Origin: Bryobacterales bacterium
GTDB taxonomy: Bacteria; Acidobacteriota; Terriglobia; Bryobacterales; Bryobacteraceae
DNA: 64,000 nucleotides
Direction of reading: 5' to 3'
Assembly (NCBI GenBank): GCA_016721425.1
Contig: JADKID010000038.1
Coordinates: 558,001-622,000 of the forward strand
The position numbers and the translations under genes were made by a program. The notes below the pieces were generated by a model. The model was given only the letters and a program-made list of their open reading frames with translations, did no database searches and was not told the origin of the DNA. Below, piece by piece: positions 7,948 to 17,716 of the stretch; position 1 is the first letter of the stretch; each line of letters begins with the position of its first letter.

Positions 7948-10410
7948 ATGCCCACCACGACACGCCGCCGATTTCTGCAGGCCGTTCCGGCCACGCTCGT
8001 TCCGCTCTCCGCCGCGGCCGCGCCGGCTCCCTGGTCGCTCTGGTATCGCAAGCCCGCGGCAAACTGGGTGGAGGCGCTGCCGGTTGGCAATGGCCGCCTG
8101 GGCGCGATGGTGTTTGGCAACGTGCAGCGCGAACAGATTCCGCTGAACGAAGACACGCTGTGGTCCGGCTACCCCAAGGACTGCAACAACCCGGGCGCGA
8201 AGGATCAACTGGCCGAGGTGCGGCGCCTGGTGTTCGCTGAGAAGTATGCCGCGGCGGATGAACTGTGCAAGAAGATGCAGGGGCCGTACAACCAGTCCTA
8301 CCAGCCTCTGGGCGATGTGGTGCTGGAGTTCGAACACGGCGCGGCGGCAGGGGAGTATCACCGCGAGCTGGATCTGGATACCGCGATTGCCTCGGTGCGC
8401 TACAGCGTGGAAGGGGTCACCTATACGCGGGAGGTGCTGGCGAGTCATCCGGCGCAAGCCATCGCGCTGCGGCTGACGGCATCAAAGCCCGGGGCGCTCA
8501 GTTTCCAGGTCTCGTTGAAGTCGCTGCTGCGGCACGATCCAGTGACGACGCCCGTGCCCAACACTCTACGTCTGAGCGGCAAGGCGCCCTCGCACGTGGA
8601 TCCGAACTACTTCCGGGCCAACAAAGAACCGGTGCTCTATGACGAAGCGGCTGGCAAGGGGATGCGGTTTGAAGCGTGGCTGCGCGTACTGCCGGAGGGC
8701 GGTGCGGCTTCGGTGGCGGGCGGTGTTCTCACGCTGCGCGGCGCCAATTCGGCCACGCTGCTGATCACGGCCGGCACTGGTTTCAGGGGCTTTGGACAGA
8801 TGCCCGACCTGCCGGCCGAGCGCATCGCGGCAGGCTGCCGGGAGAGGCTGGAGGCGGCCGCCCGCAAGCCTTATGCGGCCCTGCGCACCGCGCACGTCAG
8901 CGATCATCAGGCATTGTTCCGCCGTGTGTCGCTGGACCTGGGTGGGACCGAAGCCGCAGCGATGCCGATGGACGAAAGGCTGAGCCGGCTCAAGACGCAG
9001 CCCGACCCGCATCTGGACGCCCTGTATTTTCAATATGGCCGCTACCTGCTGATCGGCAGCTCGCGCCCCGGCACGCAGCCGGCGAACCTGCAAGGCATCT
9101 GGAGCACGGAGATCCGCCCGCCGTGGTCCGCCAACTGGACGGCCAATATCAATGCGCAGATGAACTACTGGCACGCTGAGACCGGGAATCTGAGCGAGTG
9201 TCACCAGCCGTTGTTCTCGTTGATCGAGGAGCTGAGCCGCAACGGAGCGCGCACGGCGCAGGTGAACTACGGTCTGAACGGTTGGGTGTCGCACCACAAC
9301 GTGGACATCTGGAGGCAATCGGCGCCGGTGGGCAACTTCGGCGCGGGTTCGCCCACGTGGGCCAACTGGCAGATGAGCGCGCCGTGGTTCTGCTCGCATC
9401 TGTGGGAGCACTATCTCTTCACGGGCGACCGGAGGTTTCTTCAGAGCCAGGCCTATCCGCTGATGAAGGGCGCGGCGGAGTTCTGTCTGGGGTGGTTGCT
9501 GGAAGGACCGGACGGGAAGCTTACCACATGTCCATCGTTCTCCACGGAGAACACATTCAAGGGGCCGGACGGCAAGAACGCCCAGACCAGCGCCGGCTGC
9601 GCGATGGACATCGCCTTGTGCGAGGAGATCTTCCGGACCACTTCCGAGGCCGCGAAGATTCTCAATGCGGATGCGGCGTTTCGCGAGAAGCTGGACGCCA
9701 CGCGGCGCCGCCTGCCGCCGCTGCAGATCGGCAAGCACGGGCAGTTGATGGAATGGTCGAAGGACTTCGATGAACCCGAGCCGGGCCAGCGCCACATGTC
9801 CCACATGTATCCGCTGTATCCGGGCAATGCGATTACGCCGCAGCGCACGCCGGCGCTGGCCCAGGCTTCTCGCGTGTCTCTGGAACGGCGTTTGGCGGCG
9901 GGCGGCGCCTACACCGGATGGAGCCGGGCGTGGGCCATCAACTTCTGGGCGCGGTTGGAGGACGGGGACCGCGCGCACGAGTCGCTCACCATGCTGCTGC
10001 TGAAGAGCACTGCACCGAATCTCTTCGATACACATCCGGCGGGCAACTCGTTCATCTTCCAGATCGACGGCAATTTCGGCGGTGCGGCGGCAGTGGCAGA
10101 GATGCTGCTGGCGAGTCATGAAGACGCAATCTTCTTTCTGCCGGCGCTGCCCTCGGCGTGGCCGGCGGGTTCGTTCAAAGGGTTGCGGGCGCGGAAGGGC
10201 GTGACGGTGGAACTCACATGGTCCGGCGGCAAGGCGACGGGTGCGACCCTGCGCTGCGAACTGGACGCGGCGCTGGCGTTGCGCGCGCCCAAGGGGCAGA
10301 GGATCGCCGGGGTGAGGCTGGGTGGACGCGCGGTAGCTCTGCGCGAGGGCGGATTTTTTGCACGGGCGGGGTCGACCTATCAGGTGGTGTTCGCGGACCG
10401 GAGTGCGTAA
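7948..10410 (+). CDS. Alpha-L-fucosidase, GH95
   Basis: 820 residues with a Tat signal (TTRRRFLQAVPATLVPLSAAAA). The N-terminal beta-supersandwich shows the GH95 hallmark ALPVGNGRLGAMVFGN followed by LNEDTLWSG; the helical toroid follows, with NLQGIWSTEI and the NINAQMNYW segment (about residue 400) that carries the catalytic-site Asn residues in characterised GH95 enzymes. Further on are QIDGNFGGAAAVAEMLL and a C-terminal beta domain. GH95 enzymes remove alpha-1,2-linked L-fucose (or L-galactose) with inversion, for example from xyloglucan or pectin side chains. The next gene starts inside this stop codon (TAATG), so the two are co-translated, pairing a fucosidase with a rhamnosidase. Confidence 0.94.
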   Translation: MPTTTRRRFLQAVPATLVPLSAAAAPAPWSLWYRKPAANWVEALPVGNGRLGAMVFGNVQREQIPLNEDTLWSGYPKDCNNPGAKDQLAEVRRLVFAEKYAAADELCKKMQGPYNQSYQPLGDVVLEFEHGAAAGEYHRELDLDTAIASVRYSVEGVTYTREVLASHPAQAIALRLTASKPGALSFQVSLKSLLRHDPVTTPVPNTLRLSGKAPSHVDPNYFRANKEPVLYDEAAGKGMRFEAWLRVLPEGGAASVAGGVLTLRGANSATLLITAGTGFRGFGQMPDLPAERIAAGCRERLEAAARKPYAALRTAHVSDHQALFRRVSLDLGGTEAAAMPMDERLSRLKTQPDPHLDALYFQYGRYLLIGSSRPGTQPANLQGIWSTEIRPPWSANWTANINAQMNYWHAETGNLSECHQPLFSLIEELSRNGARTAQVNYGLNGWVSHHNVDIWRQSAPVGNFGAGSPTWANWQMSAPWFCSHLWEHYLFTGDRRFLQSQAYPLMKGAAEFCLGWLLEGPDGKLTTCPSFSTENTFKGPDGKNAQTSAGCAMDIALCEEIFRTTSEAAKILNADAAFREKLDATRRRLPPLQIGKHGQLMEWSKDFDEPEPGQRHMSHMYPLYPGNAITPQRTPALAQASRVSLERRLAAGGAYTGWSRAWAINFWARLEDGDRAHESLTMLLLKSTAPNLFDTHPAGNSFIFQIDGNFGGAAAVAEMLLASHEDAIFFLPALPSAWPAGSFKGLRARKGVTVELTWSGGKATGATLRCELDAALALRAPKGQRIAGVRLGGRAVALREGGFFARAGSTYQVVFADRSA

Positions 10411-12971
10411 TGAAACTGCTGCTGTTCTTGATCGCCGGCGCCGCTGTCGCCGGAGCCGCCATCATGCCCTACGCACTGGAGTGCGAGGCGCGCCGGAACC
10501 CAATGGGGATCGATTCCGCGCAGCCTCGTCTGGGCTGGAAACTGAAGTCGGCTGAGCAGAACCAGTCTCAATCGGCTTACCAGATTGTGGTGGCGGGAGA
10601 CGCGGGCGAGGTGTGGGACTCCGGGCGTGTCGCTTCAGCGGAGACGACGTGGATCGGCTACAGCGGCAAGCCGCTGGCCTCTTTTCAGAGGTATCGGTGG
10701 AAGGTGCGTGTATGGGATGCCAAAGGCGTTCCGTCGGAGTATAGCGATGCGGCCGAATGGACGATGTCGATCGCCGGCAGCGACTGGCGCGCCCGCTGGA
10801 TCAGCCACCCGGACCACGTTCTGCGCTCCGGGCCGTTGCCGTTGTTCCGCAAGGAGGTGATGCTGGAGAAACCGTTGCGGCGCGCGATTGTGCTGGTGGC
10901 GGGCGTGGGTTTTCATGAACTGCGCATCAATGGCTCGAAGGTTGGCGACCACGTGCTGGCTCCGGCGTGGACGAACTATCGCGCGACAGTGAACTACGAG
11001 ACCTTCGATGTGACGGCAGAGCTGAAGCCAGGGGCGAATGCGCTGGGCGTGATGCTGGGCAATGGCTTCTACAACGTGGCCGGCGGGCGCTATACGAAGT
11101 ACACGGGGTCGTTCGGGCACCCGCGGCTGGCGCTGCAACTGCATCTGGAGTTTGCCGACGGCACGGCGCGCGAGGTCACCACCGATGCTACGTGGCGCGC
11201 GCACGAGGGGCCCATCACGTTTTCCTGCATCTATGGTGGGGAAGACTACGATGCGCGGCTGGAACTGCCGGGGTGGGACACGCCTGGTTACAACGATGCG
11301 CAATGGAGCCGCGTGACGACGGGCGAGGCGCCGGGCGGGCTACTACGGGCGCAGGCGAGCCCACCGGTCAAAGTCCAGCGCACACTGGGAACCACGCGGG
11401 TCACCGAGCCGAAGCCCGGCGTGAAGGTCTACGACCTGGGGCTGAACTTCGCGGGCTGGCCCAAGCTGACCGTGCATGGCCCGGCCGGCGCGGCGGTGAA
11501 GATGATCCCGGGGGAACTGCTGACACCGGAGGGGCTGGTGACGCAGCGCTCCTCGGGCGGCCCCACGTCGTTCAGCTACACGCTGAAGGGAAGCGGCACG
11601 GAGGTTTGGACGCCGCGCTTCACCTACTACGGCTTCCGCTACGTCCAGGTGGAGACAACGGCTACTGTCGGCAAGCTGGAAGGTGAATTCGTCTATTTGG
11701 ACGCGCCGCGCGCCGGTACGTTCTCCAGCTCCAATGAGCTGTTCGATCGCATCCACACGCTGATCGATACCGCTGTGCGCAGCAACCTGCAACACTCGCT
11801 GACGGATTGCCCGCACCGCGAGAAGCTGGGCTGGCTGGAGGTGTCGCATCTGATGGGGGCGTCGCTGCTCTACAACTGGGACCTGCGCACGTTCCTGCCG
11901 AAGGTGATCCGGGATGTGCGGGAGGCGCAGACGGTGGACGGGCTGATCCCCAGCATTGCGCCGGAGTACGTCACGTTTGGCGGCGCATTTCGGGACTCGC
12001 CGGAGTGGGGCAGCGCCGGCGTGATATTGCCGTGGTTGGCGTGGCAATGGTATGGCGACCGGCAGACGCTGGCGTTCGCCTATCCGATGATGAAGCGGTA
12101 CAACGAGTATCTGGGCACGCGTGCCAAGGACGGGTTGCTCACCTATGGTCTGGGCGACTGGTATGACATCGGGCCGGGGGCGCCGGGCAATTCCAAGCTG
12201 ACGCCACTGGGTATTACGGCGTCGGCGACGTGGTGGGCGGATCTGAAGGTGTTGGAAGGGGCGGCCCAGGTGCTAGGCAAGTCGACGGAGACGGCCGCAT
12301 GGGCGGCACAGGCCGGCACGTTGCGCCAGCGGTTCCAGGAGGCGTTCTACCAGCCCGCAGGGGTCACCTATGGGACAGGTAGTCAGACCTCGCTGGCCAT
12401 GCCTCTAGCGCTGGGAATGGCGCCTGTAGAGGCGCGCGGGGCGCTGGCTGAGAAGCTGGTCGCCGACATCCGCGCCCGCGGCAATCACACCAGCGCGGGC
12501 GACGTGGGCTACAGCTATGTGCTGAGCGCTCTGACGCAAGCGGGGCGCGGCGACGCGATCTTCGACATGGCCGCCAACCCTGAGGCGCCCAGCTATGCGG
12601 CGCAGCTCTCCCGCGGCGCGACGTCACTGACGGAGGCGTGGGATGCCAATCCGGCCAGCTCGCAGAATCATCTGATGCTGGGCCACATCGTGCAGTGGTT
12701 CTATGCGGGGCTGGCGGGGATCCGGCCGGATGGCGGGGCGCCGGCCGCGCGGCACGTTGTGATCCAGCCGGAGCCGGCGGGCGACGTGCGGTGGGTGAAG
12801 GCGGCGTGGGAATCGGTGCGCGGTCCGGTGAAAGTGGACTGGCGGTTGGAGGGCGGAGCGATGCGGCTCAGTGTGGAGATCCCGCCGGGGATGACGGCCG
12901 ATGTGCGGTTGCCGGGCGCGGCGGCGCGGGCGGTGGGCTCCGGGCGGCACGATTTCACGCAGCGGCGTTAG
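10410..12971 (+). CDS. Alpha-L-rhamnosidase, GH78
   Basis: 853 residues. The start at 10410 shares a base with the upstream stop and gives a signal peptide (MKLLLFLIAGAAVAGAAI). It begins with the GH78 N-terminal domain (YALECEARRNPMGIDSAQPRLGW), then beta-sandwich carbohydrate-binding domains and the helical toroid. The catalytic region is recognisable from TDCPHREKLGWLE (about residue 470), with the general-acid Glu in REKLGW, and GDWYDIG further on; a C-terminal Greek-key domain ends the protein. It should cleave terminal alpha-L-rhamnose from pectin (rhamnogalacturonan) or plant glycosides. No frameshift or missing core motif was seen. Good family confidence; linkage specificity is not predictable. 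Confidence 0.94.
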   Translation: MKLLLFLIAGAAVAGAAIMPYALECEARRNPMGIDSAQPRLGWKLKSAEQNQSQSAYQIVVAGDAGEVWDSGRVASAETTWIGYSGKPLASFQRYRWKVRVWDAKGVPSEYSDAAEWTMSIAGSDWRARWISHPDHVLRSGPLPLFRKEVMLEKPLRRAIVLVAGVGFHELRINGSKVGDHVLAPAWTNYRATVNYETFDVTAELKPGANALGVMLGNGFYNVAGGRYTKYTGSFGHPRLALQLHLEFADGTAREVTTDATWRAHEGPITFSCIYGGEDYDARLELPGWDTPGYNDAQWSRVTTGEAPGGLLRAQASPPVKVQRTLGTTRVTEPKPGVKVYDLGLNFAGWPKLTVHGPAGAAVKMIPGELLTPEGLVTQRSSGGPTSFSYTLKGSGTEVWTPRFTYYGFRYVQVETTATVGKLEGEFVYLDAPRAGTFSSSNELFDRIHTLIDTAVRSNLQHSLTDCPHREKLGWLEVSHLMGASLLYNWDLRTFLPKVIRDVREAQTVDGLIPSIAPEYVTFGGAFRDSPEWGSAGVILPWLAWQWYGDRQTLAFAYPMMKRYNEYLGTRAKDGLLTYGLGDWYDIGPGAPGNSKLTPLGITASATWWADLKVLEGAAQVLGKSTETAAWAAQAGTLRQRFQEAFYQPAGVTYGTGSQTSLAMPLALGMAPVEARGALAEKLVADIRARGNHTSAGDVGYSYVLSALTQAGRGDAIFDMAANPEAPSYAAQLSRGATSLTEAWDANPASSQNHLMLGHIVQWFYAGLAGIRPDGGAPAARHVVIQPEPAGDVRWVKAAWESVRGPVKVDWRLEGGAMRLSVEIPPGMTADVRLPGAAARAVGSGRHDFTQRR

Positions 12972-12983
12972 CGCGGCGCCTGC

Positions 12984-14300
12984 TTACTGCGGCAGCGATT
13001 CGAACACGAAGGGCAGCAACGCGGTGGAGGGAACCGGTTTTCCATTGACATCGCTGGCAGGCTTGAAGATGGAGGACTGGGCGGCGATGACGGCGCGCTC
13101 GCCGAGGAAGCGGAACAGGCCATCGCCCTCGCCCCGCACCACGGCTTTCGTCACCTTGCCGCGGGCGTCGACGGAGACGTCAATGTGCACAATAATGGGG
13201 ACTTCGATGCGGGCGCGAATGCCGGGCGGCAGGTCCGGCTCGGCCTGCTGGATGAGAGCGGCTGGCACCACCGGCGGCAGCGGTAGTGCTGGCTTTGGCG
13301 GAGTTGGCGGGACGACGGCGCGTGGCGCCTCGATCTTAGGGGCGATGACTTTGGGGGCGGGCGGCGGCGGCTCGGGTTGCCGGGTGGAACTGCCATAATC
13401 GTATCCCGCGATGGTGGCGACCATCAACATCAGCACCAGCGCAACCCAGTGCCAGGTGGGCCGGTTGTGCAGCGCCGGCGGAACCACGGCTTCCGGTGCG
13501 GGCTGCGTTGTCGTTGCTTGCGCCATGGGCGCGAAGGGGAGCGGGGCGGGTGATTCCACGGCTACCGGCTCGGGTGGCGGCGGCGCTTCCGCTACGGGCA
13601 CAAGAGGGAGCGGGGCGGGTGATTCCACGGCCTGTGGTGCGGGTAGCGGCGGCGTTTGCGCCATGGGCGCGAGGGGGAGCGGGGTTGGCGATTCCACGGG
13701 GCGAGGCGTGGTTAGCTCACCGGTCTGCGTGGCATCAAAGGGCATCGCCCGCTGGCCGGGAACGGTTGGCAGCGTTCCGTTCTGCCGGTAGAAGAACCAC
13801 GCCTCACACTCCCGCAGGGACAGCGGTTTGATCGATAGGACGACGGATTCCGGGGCCGGGAAGCGGGTCCGCAGCAGTTCCACGTCGGCGTCGTCGAGGG
13901 CCTGTTCGCGGCCGGTACAACTGCGAAAGTAGCCAACGATGGAGGCATCTTCGCGGGCGTCCAGTGCGGCGAGAAGCGGGTCCAAGCTGGCAAGATCGTG
14001 GTCCGAGAGGATGAACGTGGGGCCGAAGCGGTGCTCGCACTCCACGGATTCAAAGGCGGTGATCTGGATCTCGAGCGGATCCCTGTTGAGGATCCGCCCG
14101 AGCAGTACGCCCCCTACTTCCATGCCTCTCCTGGGCAGTGCCAGAAGTCCGGCCGTCACTTTTGCCTTGAGTTGGTTTACCAGGCTGGCCTGCATCGTGA
14201 AGACGGCGCCGCTGCCGGGCACTTTCCAGGTGCAGATCTGATCTTCGAGTGGGTCGACCCGCGGGCTACGCCGTGCGGCGGTTGCGCTATGTTGTTCCAC
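12984..14300 (-). CDS. TonB-like energy transducer with N-terminal degenerate JAMM/MPN domain
   Basis: 438 residues from a GTG start at 14300, chosen because GGGGAA lies about six bases upstream; an ATG at 14342 is an alternative. Residues about 35-175 look like an MPN/JAMM domain: Glu in GMEVGGVLLGR (E61) and an Asp in the DDAD stretch (about residue 138). The H-x-H zinc pair expected near residues 126-128 is replaced (YFRSCTG), so it is probably not a metalloprotease. Residues 200-280 are Pro/Ala-rich with three near-repeats of ESPAPLPLxPxA, then one membrane helix (about 283-300), a second Pro-rich stretch and a TonB C-terminal domain (about 350-438). Topology would be cytoplasmic MPN and periplasmic TonB_C. 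No ExbB/ExbD or receptor gene lies nearby. Confidence 0.75.
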   Translation of the reverse strand: MEQHSATAARRSPRVDPLEDQICTWKVPGSGAVFTMQASLVNQLKAKVTAGLLALPRRGMEVGGVLLGRILNRDPLEIQITAFESVECEHRFGPTFILSDHDLASLDPLLAALDAREDASIVGYFRSCTGREQALDDADVELLRTRFPAPESVVLSIKPLSLRECEAWFFYRQNGTLPTVPGQRAMPFDATQTGELTTPRPVESPTPLPLAPMAQTPPLPAPQAVESPAPLPLVPVAEAPPPPEPVAVESPAPLPFAPMAQATTTQPAPEAVVPPALHNRPTWHWVALVLMLMVATIAGYDYGSSTRQPEPPPPAPKVIAPKIEAPRAVVPPTPPKPALPLPPVVPAALIQQAEPDLPPGIRARIEVPIIVHIDVSVDARGKVTKAVVRGEGDGLFRFLGERAVIAAQSSIFKPASDVNGKPVPSTALLPFVFESLPQ

Positions 14301-14419
14301 TGCATTTCCCCGTTTGTTTAAACGCGTGCCCGATTCACCCATCGGCGCACCCAGAACGGCCGAACGCCGGCCGAGAATTTGTTCCAGTTTAGCGCGACGC
14401 GGGCGCCCGGTGGTTCGGC

Positions 14420-14435
14420 TACACTGCTTCTCATG
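14420..14435 (+). promoter_or_regulatory. Candidate -10 element directly upstream of the endonuclease IV start (possible leaderless mRNA)
   Basis: TACACT at 14420-14425 lies seven bases before the ATG at 14433, the distance expected between a -10 hexamer and the transcription start. No Shine-Dalgarno sequence precedes this ATG. The same arrangement occurs at two other genes in the window (33866 and 35725). No convincing -35 box was seen, so this is a tentative call. Confidence 0.3.
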
Positions 14436-15311
14436 CGAATCGGGATTCACTGTTCCACTTCGGGCGCGCTGGTGAACGCGGCGAAGAAGGCGCGCGAGCT
14501 GGGCGCCAACTGTCTGCAGATCTTCTCCGGCAGCCCGCGGATGTGGAAGGCGGTGATGCCGCCGGACGATGCGCTGGCGGCCATGCGGGCGTACCGCGCG
14601 GAGTACGATCTAGCGCCGCTGGTGATTCACGACAGCTATCTGATCAACTGCGCGGCGGCGGACGAGCTGATCCGCGCCAAGTCGATTGCGGGCATGCGGG
14701 GCGAATTGGAGCGGGCCATCGCGATTGGGGCGGAGTATCTGGTGATGCATCCGGGCAGCGCGAAAGATCAGACGTTGGAATCGGGCATTGAGACGCTGGC
14801 GAACTCTCTGGATGAGGCGGCGCGGGGACTGCGGCCGAAAGGGTTCCGGCTGTTGCTGGAGAACACGGCCGGGGCGGGGTCAACGATCGGGCGCACGCTG
14901 GAAGAGCTGAGGGCGATCCGCGATCTGGTGGCGGGGCGGCTGCCATTTGAGGTGGGCTACTGCCTGGACACGTGCCATCTGTATGCGTCGGGTTTTGACG
15001 TGGTGACGCAAAAAGGGTTGGATGGCGTGGTGGCGGACGTGGAGCGGGTGCTCGGTCTGGAGCACGTGCCGGTGATCCACACCAACGACAGCAAGGGTGA
15101 ATTTGCCTCGCGTCTCGACCGTCATGCGAACATAGGGGAAGGACACATTGGCCTCGAAGGTTTCCGCAGGATCCTGAACCATCCGAAGTTGCGGGAAAAG
15201 GCCTTCGTGCTGGAGACGCCCATCGACAACGAGGGTGACGACCAGCGCAATGTGGACGCCCTGAAATCACTATGCCGGAAAAGCCGTACAACCACGAAGA
15301 GATCGAGCTGA
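14433..15311 (+). CDS. nfo: Deoxyribonuclease IV (AP endonuclease, Nfo type)
   Basis: 292 residues, slightly longer than the usual 280. It starts MRIGIHCSTSGALVNAAKKA, the standard first strand and helix of endonuclease IV. Zinc-ligand segments are all present: YLVMHPGS, LLENTAGAGS, YCLDTCHLYASG, VIHTNDSKGEF, DRHANIGEGHIG and FVLETP. The enzyme nicks DNA 5' to abasic sites and removes blocked 3' ends during base-excision repair in the cytoplasm. The final 13 codons overlap the start of leuS in another frame (40 bases), so translation of the two may be coupled. It is divergent from the TonB-like gene. Another base-excision enzyme, endonuclease III, lies at the far end of the window, not linked. 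Confidence 0.95.
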   Translation: MRIGIHCSTSGALVNAAKKARELGANCLQIFSGSPRMWKAVMPPDDALAAMRAYRAEYDLAPLVIHDSYLINCAAADELIRAKSIAGMRGELERAIAIGAEYLVMHPGSAKDQTLESGIETLANSLDEAARGLRPKGFRLLLENTAGAGSTIGRTLEELRAIRDLVAGRLPFEVGYCLDTCHLYASGFDVVTQKGLDGVVADVERVLGLEHVPVIHTNDSKGEFASRLDRHANIGEGHIGLEGFRRILNHPKLREKAFVLETPIDNEGDDQRNVDALKSLCRKSRTTTKRSS

Positions 15312-17710
15312 AATGGAGCGCAAGCTGGGACGCGCAGCCGGGCCTGTACCAGGCCGCTGACGACGGAGCGAAGCCGCGCTACTACGTGCTGGAGATGCTG
15401 CCGTATCCGAGCGGGCGGCTCCACATGGGGCACGTGCGCAACTATTCCATCGGAGACACGCTGGCGCGCTATCAATGGATGCGCGGCTTTGACGTGCTGC
15501 ACCCGATGGGGTGGGACGCGTTTGGATTGCCGGCGGAGAACGCGGCCATCAAGAACAAGCGGCATCCGGGCGAGTGGACTCGCTCCAATATCGCGCACAT
15601 GAAGGTGCAGCTGCGGCGCCTGGGCTTCGCGTATGACTGGGCGCGCGAGGTTTCGACGTGCGAGCCGGAATACTACCGCTGGAACCAGTGGCTCTTCCTC
15701 CGCATGATGGAGAAGGGGCTGGCGTACCGCAAGATTTCGCTGGTGAACTGGTGCCCGGAGTGTGCCACGGTGCTGGCGAACGAGCAGGTGGAAAACGGCT
15801 GCTGCTGGCGGCATGAGACGACGCCGGTGGAGCAGCGCGAACTGGTGCAGTGGTTCCTGCGGATCACGGCGTATGCGGAAGAGTTGCTGAACGACATGCA
15901 GCAGATCGAGGCCGGGTGGCCGTCGATGGTGCTGACGATGCAGCGCAACTGGATCGGGCGGAGCGAGGGCGCCGAGATCGATTTCGGGCTGTGCGGCTCG
16001 GATGAGAAGCTGCGCGTGTTCACGACGCGCGTAGACACGATTTATGGCGCAACTTGCGTCATTTTGGCGCCGGAACACCCTGTTTCGAAGCAGTTTTGCA
16101 CGGGTGATCTGGCGGTGCGTTTGAAGGCGATGGTGGATGACCAGAGCCGCAAGGATCCCGAGAATCTGGTGAAGGACGGATTCTTCACCGGACACTACGC
16201 GGTGAATCCTTACAACGGCGAAGAGGTGCCGGTGTGGGTGGCGAACTTCGTGTTGTGGGGCTACGGCACGGGCGCGATCATGGCGGTGCCGGCGCACGAC
16301 GAGCGCGATTTCGAGTTTTGTACGAAGTACGGGATTGCGATTGTGCCGGTGATCCGGCCGGTGGATGGCGTGCTGGCGGTGTCGCCGACGGAGCCGTTCA
16401 CGGAATACGGCGTGGTGGAGAACTCGGGCGAGTGGTCCGGGCTGGCGAGCTCCGAGGCGCGCAAGCAGATGGCCGCGCGGGCGAAGGCCGAGGGGTTCGG
16501 CGAGGCGTCGATCACGTACCGGCTGAAGGATTGGGGTGTGTCGCGGCAGCGCTATTGGGGCACGCCGATCCCTGTGATCCATTGCGATACGTGTGGCGTG
16601 GTGCCGGTGCCGGATGATCAACTGCCGGTGGTGCTGCCGGCGGACGTGGAGCTGACGGGCAAGGGCAAGTCGCCGCTTGCCAGTCATGAGAGCTTCGTGA
16701 ATACGACGTGCCCGAAGTGCGGCGCGGCGGCGCGGCGCGAGACGGACACGATGGACACGTTTGTGGATTCGTCGTGGTACTTCTTCCGCTACGTGGATCC
16801 GCAGAACGAGTCGCTGCCGTTCGATCCGGCGAGGGTGGCCCCGTGGTTCCCGGTGGATCAGTATATCGGCGGTGTGACGCACGCCATCATGCATCTGCTC
16901 TATTCGCGGTTCTGGAGCAAGGTGATGCGCGACATCGGCCTGGTCAGTGTGGATGAGCCGTTCAAGAATCTGTTCACGCAGGGCATGGTGCAGTTGAACG
17001 GGCAGACGATGTCGAAATCGAAAGGCAACATCGTGGACCCGGACGAGATGGTGGTGAAGTACGGCGCCGATACGTGCCGCCTGTTCACGCTGTTTGCGGC
17101 GCCGCCCGAGAAGAACATGGATTGGAACGAATCCAGCGTGGAAGGGCAGTACCGTTTCGTCACGCGCATCTTCAAGTGGGTGACGCGCAACGCGGATGCG
17201 ACCGATGGCAGTGGCGAGAACGACGCGCGGGCGCTGCGGAAACTGCATCAGACGATTGCCAAGATCACGTCCGACTTCGACAACCGCTGGCACTTTAACA
17301 CGTCGATTGCGGCGCTGATGGAGTTGCTGAACGAGTTGCAGGCGTGCGAGGCAGGGATGTCTCCGGCGGTGCGGCAGGAGTGCGCGGGCAAACTGACGCT
17401 GCTGCTGGCGCCGTTTGCTCCGTTTGTGGCGGAAGAGCTGTGGGCGACGATGGGGCACGCGGGCCCTGTGTTCAAGCAGGGTTGGCCGGTGTGCGACCCG
17501 GAACTGGCGCGGGAGGAATCGCTGGAGATTCCTGTGCAGATCAACGGCAAGGTGCGCGGCCGCGTGAACGTGCCGAACGGCTCGACGAAGGAAGAGCAGG
17601 AGCAGGCGGCGCGCGCCGATGATAAGATCCAATCGCTGATCGCCGGCAAGGAGATCGTGAAGGTGATCGTGGTGCCGGGCAAGCTGGTGAACATCGTTGT
17701 GAAGGGGTGA
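15272..17710 (+). CDS. leuS: Leucyl-tRNA synthetase
   Basis: 812 residues, near the usual bacterial length. Class I signatures are clear: HMGH at residues 51-54 (the HIGH box), MGWDAFGLPAENAAI, NWCPECATVLANEQV, the CP1 editing domain with GTGAIMAVPAHDERDFEF, and MSKSKGN (about residue 580, the KMSKS loop). The C-terminal anticodon-binding helices and a final PVQINGKVRGRV domain complete it. It charges tRNA-Leu in the cytoplasm and edits mischarged products. The start lies inside the 3' end of nfo. No T-box, leader peptide or other regulatory element is visible because there is no intergenic space upstream. Confidence 0.98.
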   Translation: MPEKPYNHEEIELKWSASWDAQPGLYQAADDGAKPRYYVLEMLPYPSGRLHMGHVRNYSIGDTLARYQWMRGFDVLHPMGWDAFGLPAENAAIKNKRHPGEWTRSNIAHMKVQLRRLGFAYDWAREVSTCEPEYYRWNQWLFLRMMEKGLAYRKISLVNWCPECATVLANEQVENGCCWRHETTPVEQRELVQWFLRITAYAEELLNDMQQIEAGWPSMVLTMQRNWIGRSEGAEIDFGLCGSDEKLRVFTTRVDTIYGATCVILAPEHPVSKQFCTGDLAVRLKAMVDDQSRKDPENLVKDGFFTGHYAVNPYNGEEVPVWVANFVLWGYGTGAIMAVPAHDERDFEFCTKYGIAIVPVIRPVDGVLAVSPTEPFTEYGVVENSGEWSGLASSEARKQMAARAKAEGFGEASITYRLKDWGVSRQRYWGTPIPVIHCDTCGVVPVPDDQLPVVLPADVELTGKGKSPLASHESFVNTTCPKCGAAARRETDTMDTFVDSSWYFFRYVDPQNESLPFDPARVAPWFPVDQYIGGVTHAIMHLLYSRFWSKVMRDIGLVSVDEPFKNLFTQGMVQLNGQTMSKSKGNIVDPDEMVVKYGADTCRLFTLFAAPPEKNMDWNESSVEGQYRFVTRIFKWVTRNADATDGSGENDARALRKLHQTIAKITSDFDNRWHFNTSIAALMELLNELQACEAGMSPAVRQECAGKLTLLLAPFAPFVAEELWATMGHAGPVFKQGWPVCDPELAREESLEIPVQINGKVRGRVNVPNGSTKEEQEQAARADDKIQSLIAGKEIVKVIVVPGKLVNIVVKG

Positions 17711-17716
17711 CGTGCC

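Noticed and set aside
10158..10409. Upstream in-frame extension of the GH78 gene
   Set aside because: The extension overlaps the GH95 coding region and would precede a signal peptide; the ATG at 10410, overlapping the GH95 stop, is the natural start.
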